Below, piece after piece: positions 33,485 through 45,427 of a stretch of 64,000 nucleotides of DNA; the stretch's first letter is position 1; the number at the start of each line of letters is the position of its first letter. The notes under the pieces were generated by a model, which ran no database searches, was not told where the DNA came from, and was given only the letters and a program-made list of their open reading frames with translations. The DNA is from Nematopogon swammerdamellus. Taxonomy: Eukaryota; Arthropoda; Insecta; Lepidoptera; Adelidae. The stretch lies in assembly GCA_946902875.1 (NCBI GenBank), contig OX336345.1:17081395-17145394 (forward strand), given 5' to 3'. Both the position numbers and the translations under genes were made by a program.

Positions 33485-33594
33485 CTGGGACTTCCTTTGT
33501 AAACATCACTCGCGAGCGTCACGGGTGGCGCGTTACGCCAAATATTCAATTCACTCCAGCCCGGGATATTCTCGGGCTCTCGGTGTAGATGTTT
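33485..33594 (+). repeat. K-family repeat
   Basis: CATCACTCGCGAGCGTCACG, AATTCACTCCAGCCCGGG and TCGGGCTCTCGGTGTAGATG; the best-preserved K copy. Confidence 0.65.
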
Positions 33595-33667
33595 GACATC
33601 AAATATACAACTCTACACGTTCAACTGGAAGGCTGCGATCTTCAAAACATTTTAAATTCTTAGTAAC

Positions 33668-34250
33668 TTGGCGCCATGTCAGTAGATTTGCGGACTCTTG
33701 CTAGGCTGCCTAGCCTGTTAGACGTTTGAAGACACACAGGTTAAAGGATTCGGGAAACAAACACTCGGCGGAAGGCAGATCCACACCTTACCGGTGCGAC
33801 AATGAAACGATTTCGAGTGCCGATGGGTTATCAAAAGCCCAATTTCAACAACAAAAGGGTGCTCAGTTTCCCTGCGCAAGTGCTGTGGACATAGGTTAGA
33901 TGGCAAAGAATATTTAAGGGATGCAAGTTCCTCCGAGCAGCGTTCATGATAGTACCTGTAGAATAGATTGAGTGACTCTACAAAACGTCTGTGGCTCAGA
34001 GACTCCAGACCATTAGTCAGTTTCGCGTCTCCCACAAGGCGGACGGCTTGGCGCTGTATTGAGTCCAAGGACACCAACAGATACTGGGGACTGCCTTCCA
34101 AAATATGGCTACAGTGTGATTTGTACAACGTAAATAGTTGTGTCTTTGAGAAAAACCTCCTATTTCGGTTTAGGATCCCCAGTTTTGTATGCGGTTTTAG
34201 GCTTGGGCTCAATAAACGGCATAAAACTCACGTTTTTTCTAATGTTGCAG
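33668..34250 (-). pseudogene. Jockey B LINE, C-terminal third of polyprotein
   Basis: The minus-strand frame (34212-33718) has KLGILNRNRRFFSKTQLFTL, then YKSHCSHIL, SLDSIQRQAVRLVGD and, near the end, FHCRTGKVW followed by a damaged ending. This is the region after the reverse transcriptase palm in jockey-like elements (family pattern YK..VRSC.EYCSH.W; LD..QRRA.RL). Part of the YKSQVRSC.EYC motif is deleted, so the copy is dead. Its 3' UTR runs to about 33668. Confidence 0.85.
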
Positions 34251-34289
34251 CCCAGAAAGTGAAGGGGTCGATCGGGATCTTTAGTTAGC

Positions 34290-36035
34290 TAACAGTTCGT
34301 CTGCCTATTCTTCGAAGCTCTCGAAGTCTTTGGCAAACTATAGTTATGACTAATTAAGAAGTTGACTATCATCGCTGACACCGTCTCTGCCCCTGCCACG
34401 GGCCCCCATTTTAATGCCCTGGTTATGCCCTGGTTATGACGAAGCGAAATAACCACGCAACGACTTAGATATCTGAAACGGATGCCTTTGCGTCGTTACT
34501 GAGGTGTGTCGTTGTTAAAATGAGATGCTCCAATAGTTTCCACAGTGCTTTTGCAGTTTTCATTGAACGCTCGTGCTAATTGTCGAAATTCTGAAAGCGC
34601 ACAATACACCACATTCTGAGTATCAATGAAAATTTTACTTTTATTCACACTTGTGAGTTTCGATGCTACACACAGTGGTTCATTCACGCGGTATGAAAAC
34701 AAAAATATTTTGAAAGGAACATTTCCATTCAACCTCTTCTTGGCATATTTGAGAGAATGCAGATTTTTATCACGATTTATTTCAAATTAAAAGCAGGTAT
34801 TCGAAATGGTTTTCTTACTTACAGCTTATTAACATATTAGAAACAATACAACCCTCAAAGCTTTTCCATTTTCTGTAATGCGAACGAAATAATTCTTTAA
34901 CACCAATGCAGGAATCCTATCCGGCCATTGAATCCGGCTCATTCCCAAAGGCAAAGTACAATATTAAATACGAAACTGTCATAATTGCGAGAGCTTCTAA
35001 CAGTGACAGGGCCGACGTTAAATAGACGTTACAATTCAACGTAAAGCGTAAAACCTGTCTGATTGTTAAATCAGCAACGAGAATTTAAGTTCGCATAATT
35101 TGAGAATGTTCTACAGACAAAAGCACTGTCGTAATGGAAGCAATTTCATAGTGCAAGGCAAATAATTCTGAATAGCATTAATCCATCCTCTCACCACGTA
35201 AATACGAATCTTACTGTAAATGAAATAAGGCTTAATTTAGATTGTGCTTCTGGAAATTAGGCAGGAATTGCAACTCTAACCTAGAGGTTGGGTGGCACAA
35301 AAGGCCAGGTGAAACGACGCCAGCAGTTTAATGTTATTACTCGATGCAAATCTCGCTCGCTGCATTTAAATTTACTGTTTGGATACACCGTTCTGCTGTA
35401 CCCGTCTGAGTAGTTTAGTTATGCAGTGAGAGTTGAACAGTAAAACTCAAGACTTCAATTATTCAAGGTCTTAGACGTGAATATATAATATGCATAAATT
35501 TTCAACAAAGAATTTTTTAAATAAAAAATCTTACTTCTAGAATCTGAAAAACTATTTCTTTTAATATCTAATTAATGAAATAAAAAGAAAAGCTTATATA
35601 TTTTCTGATTCTTACTCCTTTAATTTCATTGGTAGGTAATAGGGGAAAACTTCATGTTAGAATATTCGTACTTATGTAATTGGAAATCAGCCTTTTTATT
35701 TAAATCTGATTATATGTGAATAAGGAGGCTACATATTGTCTTAGGTACTTGATTTAGGTATTAAATGGTTATCCATAGCTGTTGGTTCTCATATGGGTAA
35801 CATTCGGTTAAACTGGGCCACACACAGCGACTGATATTACAATAGGCTGCAGAGTGAGATAAAGGGTATTTTCCTACATTATACCATGTATTCGTAGTGA
35901 CCTGAAAAAACGGTCCTTTCAAGAGAATTCCGTATACATTGTTTGTATTGTACAATAGAATATTGAAATGTCTGCCTATAGTGTGTAAATGTATAATATG
36001 CCAAAATAAACTTGTACTGTCTTAATTTCCCTCTC
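34290..36035. other. No gene recognised
   Basis: First part of the quietest region of the window. A short tandem CCCTGGTTATG occurs at 34418-34440. Confidence 0.45.
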
Positions 36036-36128
36036 GAACGAACTCGCACGTCTCTGTGCGACAGGGTCGACGCTCTAACACCGGATTGTCTCTTTCTAAA
36101 GCTCGATGTTCATTATATACTGCCCGGT
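36036..36128 (+). mobile_element. P-family MITE, right half
   Basis: From GAACTCGCACGTCTCTGTGC through CGACGCTCTAACACCGGATT to TTCATTATATACTGCCCGGT. The left arm is missing. Confidence 0.7.
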
Positions 36129-39100
36129 ACCGTACGTACCGTTTCGACATCTCCAAGCGTAGGCTACCTACCTATGGATGAAATTATACAATAAACAATA
36201 AACCACCATATCACGATCAGGTTTCATAAGAAACATCATAAAAAATAAAACGCAGATGGCTGCAGATAACTGAATGGAGATCTGAGTAATACACTGAGAA
36301 TAAGAGCTTACATTCAAAATGAAGCTCGACAAAAACACGCTTTCCCGGAAAATCCCTTTAAAAGCAAGTTTCGCAAAAGGTCGCCCTGAAAATTTGACAA
36401 AAAATATATTTGATGACGGCTTAATAGGGTTCCGTCGCGAGCACCTGTTGCCGGGGCCCATTGTCCGCACACTCTGAGGGTGTGGCGTAACCCTTGAATC
36501 GTTGCTGTATTAAGCTGTTACACACGTTCGGAACATCTAATGTAAGACGTCGCTTATCTACAGCTGCGCCATTCTTCGCACATATTGCAGCCGTTAAAGT
36601 GACGCGCCAACATAAATTATGCAAGACTAATGTCATACACATTGTATAAATTTACTTCATCATCTGCATAATCTACAAATGCGCAGTTTGCATTAGACTG
36701 CTTCTGAGTAACACGCGGGTTTGATAAAGAGAAATGGGTGTACAAGATGTGACAGAAATCTTTGGCAACTGTATTTATAATAACTTGGTAATTAGCTGGA
36801 CGCGTCGACAACCCTCTACCCCTTTGATTTATAATAACAAGAGGCTATAATGGGATATTGTACTTAATTCTTCTCTACTAACGTTAAAGGCAACATCTGT
36901 CTGTCTGTAATTTGTATGTGTGCGTCTGTCTGGCTGTAATGGGTAACTCGAAACCGTCTTAACATGCAGTCTTCACAAAGGTATAGATTATTTTATACAG
37001 GGTGTCACAGTTCGACCGGATATGCTTACCGTCAAAGGATTCCTCATTTAATAAGCTTTAAAAATAGCTCAGTAGCATTTCCTTGTATTCGTATTTATCA
37101 ATATAATTGAGGTTATATGTATTAGGAAAGGGTAGCCAAAACCATTTCCAACATCGAAAACTAACCTTTTAATTGAGATTATCTCGAAACTGACGAGACC
37201 TAGAAAAATAGAGTTAATGAAAATGTTGCATGAGATAAATTTAGCTATTTACTTAGTTCTATAAAAATGTCCACGCCAACGTATACCTAACTCCTAAGTC
37301 GATTTAGCCCAGGGAATAGGCTAGTATGAAATATGTGTTATTTAACACACGTAGACAAGCAGATTGGTGGCAGATGTGTGAAAAGCGAAACGCTCAGCAT
37401 AAATTTTCAGGGAACTCTTGGAAGCAGTCCAGCGATGGGTTCCCTATCTAAAGTTCGGGGAAATGGATGGCTGGAGTTTTAGTAAAGGCCGAGCCGGGAA
37501 CAAGAAGAATTAGAAGCCACACGCGTGATACCGAAGGAGGTATTGACAGGCGAAAAAAAAGAAATAAAATTTTGGATAAACCTAAAAAGAAACAAAGACA
37601 TTTGTTTGGATCAAAAGGCTAAAGAAAAAAGTTCAGAAAAAGTTTATATCAATAGACATCATAAGAAAATATTCTGCGAGTAGTAAACTAGGCATCATGG
37701 GAAATTATTTGTAGTCACAAAACGGTAAATTCACTCACTAAAAGTCCTCCGTTAAACGAATGAAAGCTGCGTAAGTAGATATTAGAGTATTCCAATTTGT
37801 CCCAATATGGCAGTAACATTTATTTCTAAGTGGATGGCGCAATTCGCCAAAGTGTTCTAAAGCACTCTTAAATTGGATACGAATATACGAGTACGGAAAA
37901 ATCTAGCGAACAAGAGGACACTTCCAAGAGAATGAGAGAGAAATCCTTTTACATTTTTTCCAGAGCAGCAGTGCTCATTACAGTGATGCCGAATGGACCG
38001 TCCATGAAGATGTTGGGAGTAAAGACGAAACATTTTCCACGTGAAGTCACGTCAGATCTTCGGGTGTAATAAAAGCCAAATTGGAAAGGAGCACGAACGA
38101 AGATGGAGTCAATTAGGTGCCTATGAAATTTAATTCATCGTCTAGCTATCTACGATGAGTTTTAATGCTGGGTCTTATTTACGGGCTCCTTTTGTATAAT
38201 GTGCTTCGTTTAGAAAGGATTTACAATAGAAGACAAAGGATGTAGAATGTTGTAGTTATAAGTGCTCGATGTACAACGTAAACTCTATCACTATGAACAA
38301 TGAAAGTTTTAGTAGCTCTAATTCTAAGTAGGTACATAAGTAAGTATGCATAGTATTGCCAGTGCTCTGTAATGTTTCCATAGATAACTATGCAAGAAAT
38401 TACAGTGATAATAATATAATTTTTTTCTTATTACCCTTCACTCGTAATAAAATCGACACCGTTTCAATCACAAGGATTTTAATCAAAACTTTTTAACTTG
38501 TCCAACACCTAATTAGTAAATTTGGTTTCAAAACTCGAAACCCTATCGCCATTCGCAGCTCTGCTGCTAAATCGTTTTCAATAAAGCCATTTTGAGAGAA
38601 AACGGAACAATTTCTGTAAATTCATTAGATAGTTTCCGGAGGGTTCCGGAGGTCAGTCATAAGTTCTGCACATACAGGCCGATGATCCGGCTCATAGAAT
38701 GTCGAATCGTCGCATTAGAAGTGCACAATGAACGATAAGAGATATATACAGATATATACAGGATGTTCGGCACATCGACCGACACATTTTTTTTGTAGGT
38801 AAGTGGGGTCATTTGCAACGTTTTGACCCATGATACCTTTAGTCAGATGTCACGTGGTATCGATATACGATTTTTTTCTTTATTTTTAAAAAATTACCAA
38901 AATCCCAGCTATAAACCCTTGTAACTTTTTTGTTTATGATTTTATCAGCACGAAATAAAATTTATTGAATTTTACGATGTATCCGTGTTCTAGAAAAAAT
39001 ATTATTTGATGAAGTTAATACCATGAAAAGGTCTTATGACCTCCCAAAGTCCCGAGAACGAGTAAAAATATGACAGAATCTTAATTTCTTAATTCATTTA

Positions 39101-39338
39101 AAAAAAAAACTTACACCAATTGATAGCTTCATTTTTTTAAAAAAAGTTCGCTAGTTTACGCCCTTTCCAACGGTATACCACATGTCATACAAGTAATTCA
39201 CTATGTGGCCAAAATTAGGCACAGAGGCAGAACAGAACGACAAAATAGGGATAATTGCAAGAGTGCCCGCGGGACCGGTACATGTTCTAAATTTTAAAAT
39301 GCTCCCGAAAACGCTCTCAATACGGGAAGCGACCACCG
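36129..39338. other. No gene recognised; two isolated transposon-like ends
   Basis: TATACAGGGTGTCACAGTTC at 36995 and TATACAGGATGTTCGGCACA at 38755 look like termini of DNA elements, but I found no partner ends. Otherwise AT-rich and featureless by eye. Confidence 0.4.
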
Positions 39339-39702
39339 ATTAGTGCCCGTGTTGTCGTACTGTTCTGTCTCTGTGTCTTTTCTTTGTTCTGTGGTTCTGC
39401 CTCTTCGGCAGCAGTGGTCGAGGCACGATCCAGCTTTATTGCCGAACTAAGATTAGCCAGATCACAGTTTAAGTGCCGGCCTCTGACGTAGACTTGTCGC
39501 TTAGACTAATTCCCTTAGTTCAGGAGGCGGCCTTGCTAGCAGAAAAATAAATCTAGAATCCAGTACGTCGGGTACTTAAAGAGGGGGGAGTGAATACGCA
39601 CGAAAATACGACACAAAAAAAAAACTATGTACAATTTAAATTACATACAGTGATAGTCCGCCTTTGCACGGTACTGTTCTCTTGTTTCTGTGTGAAGTAT
39701 TG

Positions 39703-40054
39703 TTTTTTTTTTTTTTTTTTATGGAAACTGACACGGTTGGCTACATCACCTACAACATCCGTGATGTCAGCCCATAACACCGGGTGAACTTTGTGCCACG
39801 TCAGTGCTTCCCTTCATTTCGCGCCGGCTACACTGAACTGGACGGAAAACACGAACTATTTACATAGCCGTTTCAACCGACGTTTCACTCAGTGCGGTGG
39901 TACCAACCCGGTCGGGATAAACCCTACCACCCAGTAAGGTAAGAAGGGAAGGGACCTACAGTTTAACGTGGAATCCGAACCACGGTCAGCCTCCAACGGT
40001 CGGGCGGTCACCCATCCAATAACTGACCGCACCACTGAGCTGCCGAGGCTGACG
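39703..40054 (-). mobile_element. S-family SINE, nearly full length
   Basis: Poly-T of 18 (39703-39720), then ATGGAAACTGACACGGTTGG through the reversed body to TGAGCTGCCGAGGCTGACG. Lacks about 45 bases of the head between GCACC and ACTGACCGC, so the tRNA-like and 5S-like boxes are fused. Confidence 0.85.
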
Positions 40055-40340
40055 ATCCCTTAGTCGACTTTTACGACATGCGACGGGGAGAGATGCAGTG
40101 GGGCTATTCTTTTTAAGTACCGACCCCACACGGTACAATTTTGTTAATTTCTAATGCTATTCTGTATGTTATCTTCTGTCTTCTGTAGTTAGTGTTTTTG
40201 TGTGCAATAAAGTATTTCTATTCTATTCTATACTTAGGTATACTTAATGAAAAGCGCTACTTGTTTATAGATTGAGCTAGAATATTTTAAAGAAATATCT
40301 AGAATGTTTCTTTTTTTGTGGAACATGGTTTCATAAAAAA

Positions 40341-40620
40341 TCCGACCATTAACACTGGCCGTGGTTCGGAATCTATATAAAACTGTAGGTCCCTTCCCTT
40401 ACCTCACATATCGGTTCAACCCATCCGAATTCATCACCGCTATCGAATCGGCTATGAAAATAGTTGGTGTATTCGTGCAGTTAAGTGTAGACGGCAGGAC
40501 AAATGGGAATCACTGACATGGAATCTCGAACCGTCGGAATCGGAGGTCTGGTGGGCTAACATCACAGGTGTAGTAAGCTATGCATCCAGCCATGTCAGGG
40601 TTTTAAATAAAAAAAAAAAC
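40341..40620 (+). mobile_element. S-family SINE, diverged and 5'-truncated
   Basis: CCATTAACACTGGCCGTGGT, ACTGTAGGTCCCTTCCC, GGCTATGAAAATAGTTGGTG and the 3' end CCAGCCATGTCAGGGTTT with an A run. Many substitutions, so an older copy. Confidence 0.7.
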
Positions 40621-41121
40621 TTCTTGGAGAAGTGACGCTGGCGCTGCACCGTGTGAATGTAGAAAGATTTAATTTTGTCATATCTCTAGTCCGCACCACG
40701 TAAACTTCGCTATTTAATGCTTGAATGTCAGCACTCTACTGGTGTTGAGGTATTTTTAGAAAGGTTTAAAATGCTAATGCGGTCACTTAAATTATACACC
40801 TTCCTACAGAGATATCCTTGTAGGAGCTGTTACATGCGGTGCCTTTAAGCGGACCCCTCATAGGAATGCACACAATGACTGTGAACGCGCGATAAGGGAA
40901 TGACAAACTGTCAGCTGACTCAAATATTTTCGCATTAATATTTTCAACTGACTGTAACATTACATGTTACAAACGTGTAATTATTGCTGAAATATTAAAG
41001 TCGGCAGTTTTGTCGCTGGTGAACGCATTGCCCAATACCACAGAAGAAAGATTATGTAAGGCTAATTTCATATTTCTTCATTAGATGAATACAAGGCCGA
41101 AAATAAAGAAAAAAAAACGCC
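40621..41121. other. No gene recognised
   Basis: No supported feature. Confidence 0.4.
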
Positions 41122-41262
41122 TTCTGATTGGTTGAGTGAGATCGTTTCTCATATTCACATCGGCGAGTGAGTAACGCCGGTACAGGGGCAGAATTCGAAC
41201 CCGGAACTCCGGCTTCCGGCGCCAGCGCGTTACCAATTCCGCCATCAGGTCGATGACTCTCT
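41122..41262 (-). mobile_element. T repeat with tRNA-like head (SINE candidate)
   Basis: Minus strand: CCTGATGGCGGAATTGGTAA (box-A-like), then CCGGGTTCGAATTCTGCCCC (box-B-like) 40-45 bases further. It runs directly into the T body (TACCGGCGTTACTCACTCGC), shared with 32210-32283. This combination suggests a tRNA-derived SINE. Confidence 0.6.
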
Positions 41263-41842
41263 AAATTTTCGAACCGTTGTTTGCATCTTCTCTAGTAGGC
41301 TCAATCTCCTGCGTTCTGTCATCTTGCACGATTCAACATTGAATATTGCTTGGACGAAATCAATAACTTGATTTTGTCCATATACGAAGAAAATGTGTTA
41401 TTAATAATGTTCGGATGCCCAAACGAGAAATGTTTTTCCACAGGCGAGGATGTCCAAGTCAGGATGTCCAAATGCGCACACACAACCTTTCCGACAAGAG
41501 CCCGTTCGCGTGATAATCGGTGTGCTATAGCTAGTAAACTTAGATGCGGTAGATGCGACCGACTCAAGGCGCGGTCGGTCCAGCTACGATTCCACCACGC
41601 CTGATGTAAAACTAAATCGCACTTCTTTAGCCTCGTCTTTATCACTAGCTTTTGGCCGCGGCTTCGCTTCGCGTGACTTTGTGCTCACAGCACAGGCCGC
41701 CGATGACGTAGCGTTATGATTTATAGCCTAAAACCATACCGAGAAGTGACAGAATGTAAAAGTGAAAACAGTATATAAATCGATAAAGTGGTTCTCGAGT
41801 TATAAGGATATTCATATATTGATGTAACTTAATAATTATATT
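41263..41842. other. No gene recognised
   Basis: 41644-41680 (TAGCTTTTGGCCGCGGCTTC) resembles the reversed end of a common insect transposon repeat. A 108-codon frame on the minus strand has no domain. Confidence 0.35.
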
Positions 41843-42035
41843 ATGTACAGGAGTGAAAGTTGGGCATGGCAGGCGAAGCATGAAAGCAGGATTAATGCTG
41901 TGGAAATGCGCGCGTTGAGGAGTATGTGTGGAGTTACAATGAAAGATAAATTGAGAAATAGTGTAGTGCGAGAGCGCTGTGGGCTGAATGAAGATATAGT
42001 GACAAGGATTGAGAAAGGAGTGCTTCGATGGTTAC
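41843..42035 (+). pseudogene. Non-LTR retrotransposon protein, C-terminal fragment
   Basis: The frame reads MYRSESWAWQAKHESRINAV, then EMRALRSMCGVTMKDKLRNS and VRERCGLNEDIVTRIEKG. This is a well-known C-terminal segment of insect non-LTR elements (general pattern YGSE.W...K...R....EMR.LR...GV....R..N). It lacks the expected RWFGHLER continuation, which breaks at 42035 where a jockey B scrap begins. Clade (RTE-like or related) not certain. Confidence 0.75.
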
Positions 42036-42049
42036 CGAACCGTACCGGT

Positions 42050-42092
42050 CAATACGACGTTTGAAGACTCCCAGCTTGAAGACACAGTCGAA
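42050..42092 (-). repeat. Jockey B scrap
   Basis: AATACGACGTTTGAAGACTC corresponds to the reversed GTCTTCAAACGTCGTATTAA of jockey B at 42968-42987. Confidence 0.5.
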
Positions 42093-42483
42093 AGGAGGAT
42101 CCTTCCTAAGAGAGTTTCTCTCCCTACTCCTTCTTCTGGATATATGATACCGCTTCCCCGATATTGGCGAGACAGCCTGCGGCAATGCAACCTAGTTCGG
42201 CGTGTGAAGCCTGGGAAGTGGTCTCCGGTAATAGTGTTAAAAGGTTGAGGACGCGCGGCAGCCGTGCAAACATAACACACTTACCTGAAGGTCGGGGGAG
42301 GAGGTGGCGGGAGGGAGAGTCTGTGTGAGTGGGGTAATTGTGTGGTAGTTTAAAGTGGCCGGTAGCCTCGCGGCCTTCCTTATTCGAATACAATACGTTT
42401 GCATTATATTTATAAACCATAGAAAAATGCCATGGTAAGGTTTAGTCGCGTTGGTACGCAAGCATACAAGCCTTAGATAAGAC
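42093..42483. other. No gene recognised
   Basis: Several overlapping short frames on both strands without domain. Confidence 0.4.
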
Positions 42484-42663
42484 CTTTTTTTTTTTTTTTT
42501 TTATGGAAATTGACACGGTTGGCTACATCACCTGCAACATCTGTGATGTCAGCCCATAACACCGGGTGAACTTGGTGCCATGTCAGTGCTTCCCTCCGGT
42601 CGTGCCGGCTACACTGAACTGGACGGAAATCACAAACTATTTACATAGCCGTTTCGACCGACC
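42484..42663 (-). mobile_element. S-family SINE, 3' half
   Basis: Poly-T of about 18, ATGGAAATTGACACGGTTGG and body up to CATAGCCGTTTCGACCGAC; 5'-truncated. Confidence 0.85.
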
Positions 42664-42889
42664 TAATTAATACAAAAACCTACCTAACCTACAGCAACCT
42701 ACGACCTAATTAATAAAAAATTAACCTTGCCCAATTAAAGCAGGTGAACGAATCGTAGGAGGTATGAACATCGTTGAAATTATATATAATTTAATTTCAG
42801 CGATAAACCTCAAATTCTATAACAATTGTGCAAAACTGCCAGCTAACAGCTTGTTAGATTCAGAAAATATGCATATTACTCATATATTC

Positions 42890-43135
42890 TAATTCGCCAG
42901 TGCAAGCACCGCTAGGGTGCGGAACTGTCTCCCGGTGAGTCTGTTTCCCGAATCCTTTAACCTGGGCGTCTTCAAACGTCGTATTAACAGGCTAGACAGC
43001 CTAGTAACAGTCCGCAAATCTGCAGAAATGGCGCCTCACTGAGCGTGGTTTCGCCAGGAGAGGGGTTTTTGGCCCTCTCGATCGTATCATTGGTCCCTCG
43101 ACACAGCCACCCATGTTGGTTTACATAAAAACATA
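42890..43135 (+). pseudogene. Jockey B LINE, C-terminus and 3' UTR
   Basis: Encodes ARVRNCLPVSLFPESFNLGV, then FKRRINRLDSLVTVRKSAEM and a stop after MAPH. The UTR is GCGTGGTTTCGCCAGGAGAG, GGTCCCTCGACACAGCCACC and a short A-rich tail. Best copy of the family's 3' end; 5'-truncated. Confidence 0.8.
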
Positions 43136-44141
43136 AAAAAACCATGCCCAACCACGACCAACCGTCTCAAAGCACTCGTTTTCCTCATCTCGCGCTACGC
43201 TTCCACGAGAGAGTTCAAGATCGGAAGCTGCCAGAATAGATGAGTCTGTTCTCTTGGACCTGATTTGCATTGTAGGCGCCTAAGATCAATATATGTAGAA
43301 TTTGAAGAGGCTCCGAAGAGGCTTCGAGGGAACGCAATCAGGCAATGTGTTAGGAGAAGACGCGGGGATGGAGGAATGTATTCGTCTTGGAAGTTCCAAT
43401 GTCGACGGGCTCAAGACGTTCCAGTTAAGATTAATTCAAATGCTAAAACCCGCTTTTGCGGCAACAGCGCTGTGCAAATTTTGAATTGCTTTAAAACTTA
43501 CGTACTTTAGGGTTGATTTTACCACCTCCTGTGGTCTCTGTTAACATTTATATGCCAGTTTAAGTTATATTTCTTATTTAAAAAAATTTAGGCGAACGTG
43601 GTGAAATCGGTCCTTAATCGTAAATGGAGTGAAATAATCTAAGCATGATCGATGTCTCTGCCACAAAGTTTAAAAGATAACAAGAAACACAAAATAGTTA
43701 CTTGAAACACCAGAGCATATATTGAGAAAAAGAATTACAGCTGTTTAACATGAAAACAAATGTAAAATTATGCAACTCACAGTTCTGTATAACCTTATTA
43801 ATTTTAGTAAAGTTACCCTAACTTTGCTTTAGTTGCATATGTATTTGTGTGTTAATTGTCACGTTCACAATAATTGCGCGCGGCTTACATTGTCGTGGAT
43901 AAAAGTTTGCGAGGCGCCTGGCTTGCAAGCATGATTTGAAAATAATTTATGTTGCTTATACTGCTTGTGACAGAAAAAATTAACAGACGGAGCAAAATGG
44001 TCACCGGTTGCAAATAACCATTGTGTTCGTGCAATCGGCCCCTTAGTTACCTTATCAAGCCACATGCTTCCAGATTAAGTCATGATCTGGGAGTATGTGC
44101 ACAAACTATCGACACACAATACAAGTGTGAACACGTCTATA
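43136..44141. other. No gene recognised
   Basis: Short frames at 43265-43510 carry no domain. Confidence 0.4.
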
Positions 44142-44792
44142 ACTCCGTTCATCCTTGGAACTAATGCCGAGCGGTTTCTCGCTCTCGCAACGGTTATTAC
44201 TCTTCTTTACACAGACACAAGGTTGTATTTGTGAGTCATAGGTGTATGCGAAAGTCATCTCAAAACCATAACGGCGCGTGCGCCGCCGCCGCTGCGCCTG
44301 GAGTTAGTTTTGCGTTTTTATTCTGAGAAGGTTTCAGGCAACCAGGTGCAGTCGGCCGGTCAGTCGACGCATTACAATCAGTAGACTTTCCTACGCGTCA
44401 TAATAATAAATAACGTATTAATTGTTTTGCATATTTTTCACGTGTTATTTTGAAGTTTTGTATATTATTTGTGTTGGTTAACTTATACACCTACAATAGA
44501 ACGAACAGCTGAAGTAAGTAGATTAGGCACAAAATTTAAATAATATATAATTTTAATATTAAATAATTTACAGTGAAAATATAAATATTTAACTTGATTC
44601 TAAGCAAAAAATTAAAATAAACAGGTTTATTGCAAAATTTTCATTCATCAAATAAATAAACAATAATTCAATAAAGATAAATTAAACTATATTTATAATC
44701 TTAGTTCACAGTCACTTCAATCGCCCTTTGCGAGAGTGAGAAGTTCAGAGAAAGAGAAACCGCTCGGCATTAGTTCCTAGGATGAGCGGAGT
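44142..44792. mobile_element. MITE with about 37-bp inverted ends
   Basis: ACTCCGTTCATCCTTGGAAC then TAATGCCGAGCGGTTTCTC on the left is reversed on the right (GAGAAACCGCTCGGCATTAG...GGATGAGCGGAGT). The 651-bp interior has a GC-rich block (GCGCCGCCGCCGCTGCGCC) and an AT-rich half. No transposase and no clear target duplication. Confidence 0.75.
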
Positions 44793-45206
44793 GTAAAGGC
44801 TGCTAGTAGGTACCTACCGCATAACGAGGTTATCTACATACTCGGGTCGCGTCAGTGCGGCGCGCGACGACGATGCTCGTAAGCCCAGCTTCAGTCACCG
44901 AGGTTGTTATGCATCGTCATGTATTTCATACGTCTAGTTAAGCGGACACAGGGTGTCGTGAAAGTGGCGCAACGATGGCATTAGAAATAAGGCGATTCTG
45001 TGCCAAAAATTCAGCAGCTGTCTAGCATAAATAAATGATAAAAATCTGTTTATTTTCTCAAACATTTATAGATGTATTATATTGTGTTCACAAAAACGGC
45101 CACGGCTCAGCATTTGCTCCGATCCTCGGTACCTACACGGTGCATTAGCTGAAAAAATGAGCTCTGGTTACTTCCTAACTGAGCACAGAATGGGTCATCC
45201 ATCATT
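44793..45206. other. No gene recognised
   Basis: No supported feature. Confidence 0.4.
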
Positions 45207-45427
45207 TGTTATGGAAACTGACACGGTTGGCTATATCACGTACAACATCCGTTATTTCAGCCCATAACACCTTGGTGAACTAGGTGATATATCAGTGCTT
45301 CTCTTTTGGTCGTACCGGCCACACTGAACTGTACGGAAAACATGAACTATTTACATAGCCGTTTCGACGTACCTACCTTTCATTCAGGGGGTGGTATCAA
45401 CCCGGGCGGGTTAAACCCTACAACTGA
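45207..45427 (-). mobile_element. S-family SINE, 3' part (split copy)
   Basis: ATGGAAACTGACACGGTTGG through GGGCGGGTTAAACCCTACAA. The body then stops abruptly; the rest of the same SINE resumes at 46250. Confidence 0.8.

Noticed and set aside
39339..39592. Possible solo LTR (TGTTGTCGTACTG start, AATAAA inside)
   Set aside because: No matching second copy, no primer-binding or coding neighbour; a purine run before TGAATACG is not enough.
42032..42420. Stacked frames of 80-98 codons on both strands
   Set aside because: Overlapping in several frames with no family resemblance; consistent with a GC-richer patch lacking stops.
44280..44420. Host gene promoter (GC-rich, initiator-like)
   Set aside because: It lies between the inverted ends of a MITE and no exon follows; kept only as a question about the transposon.
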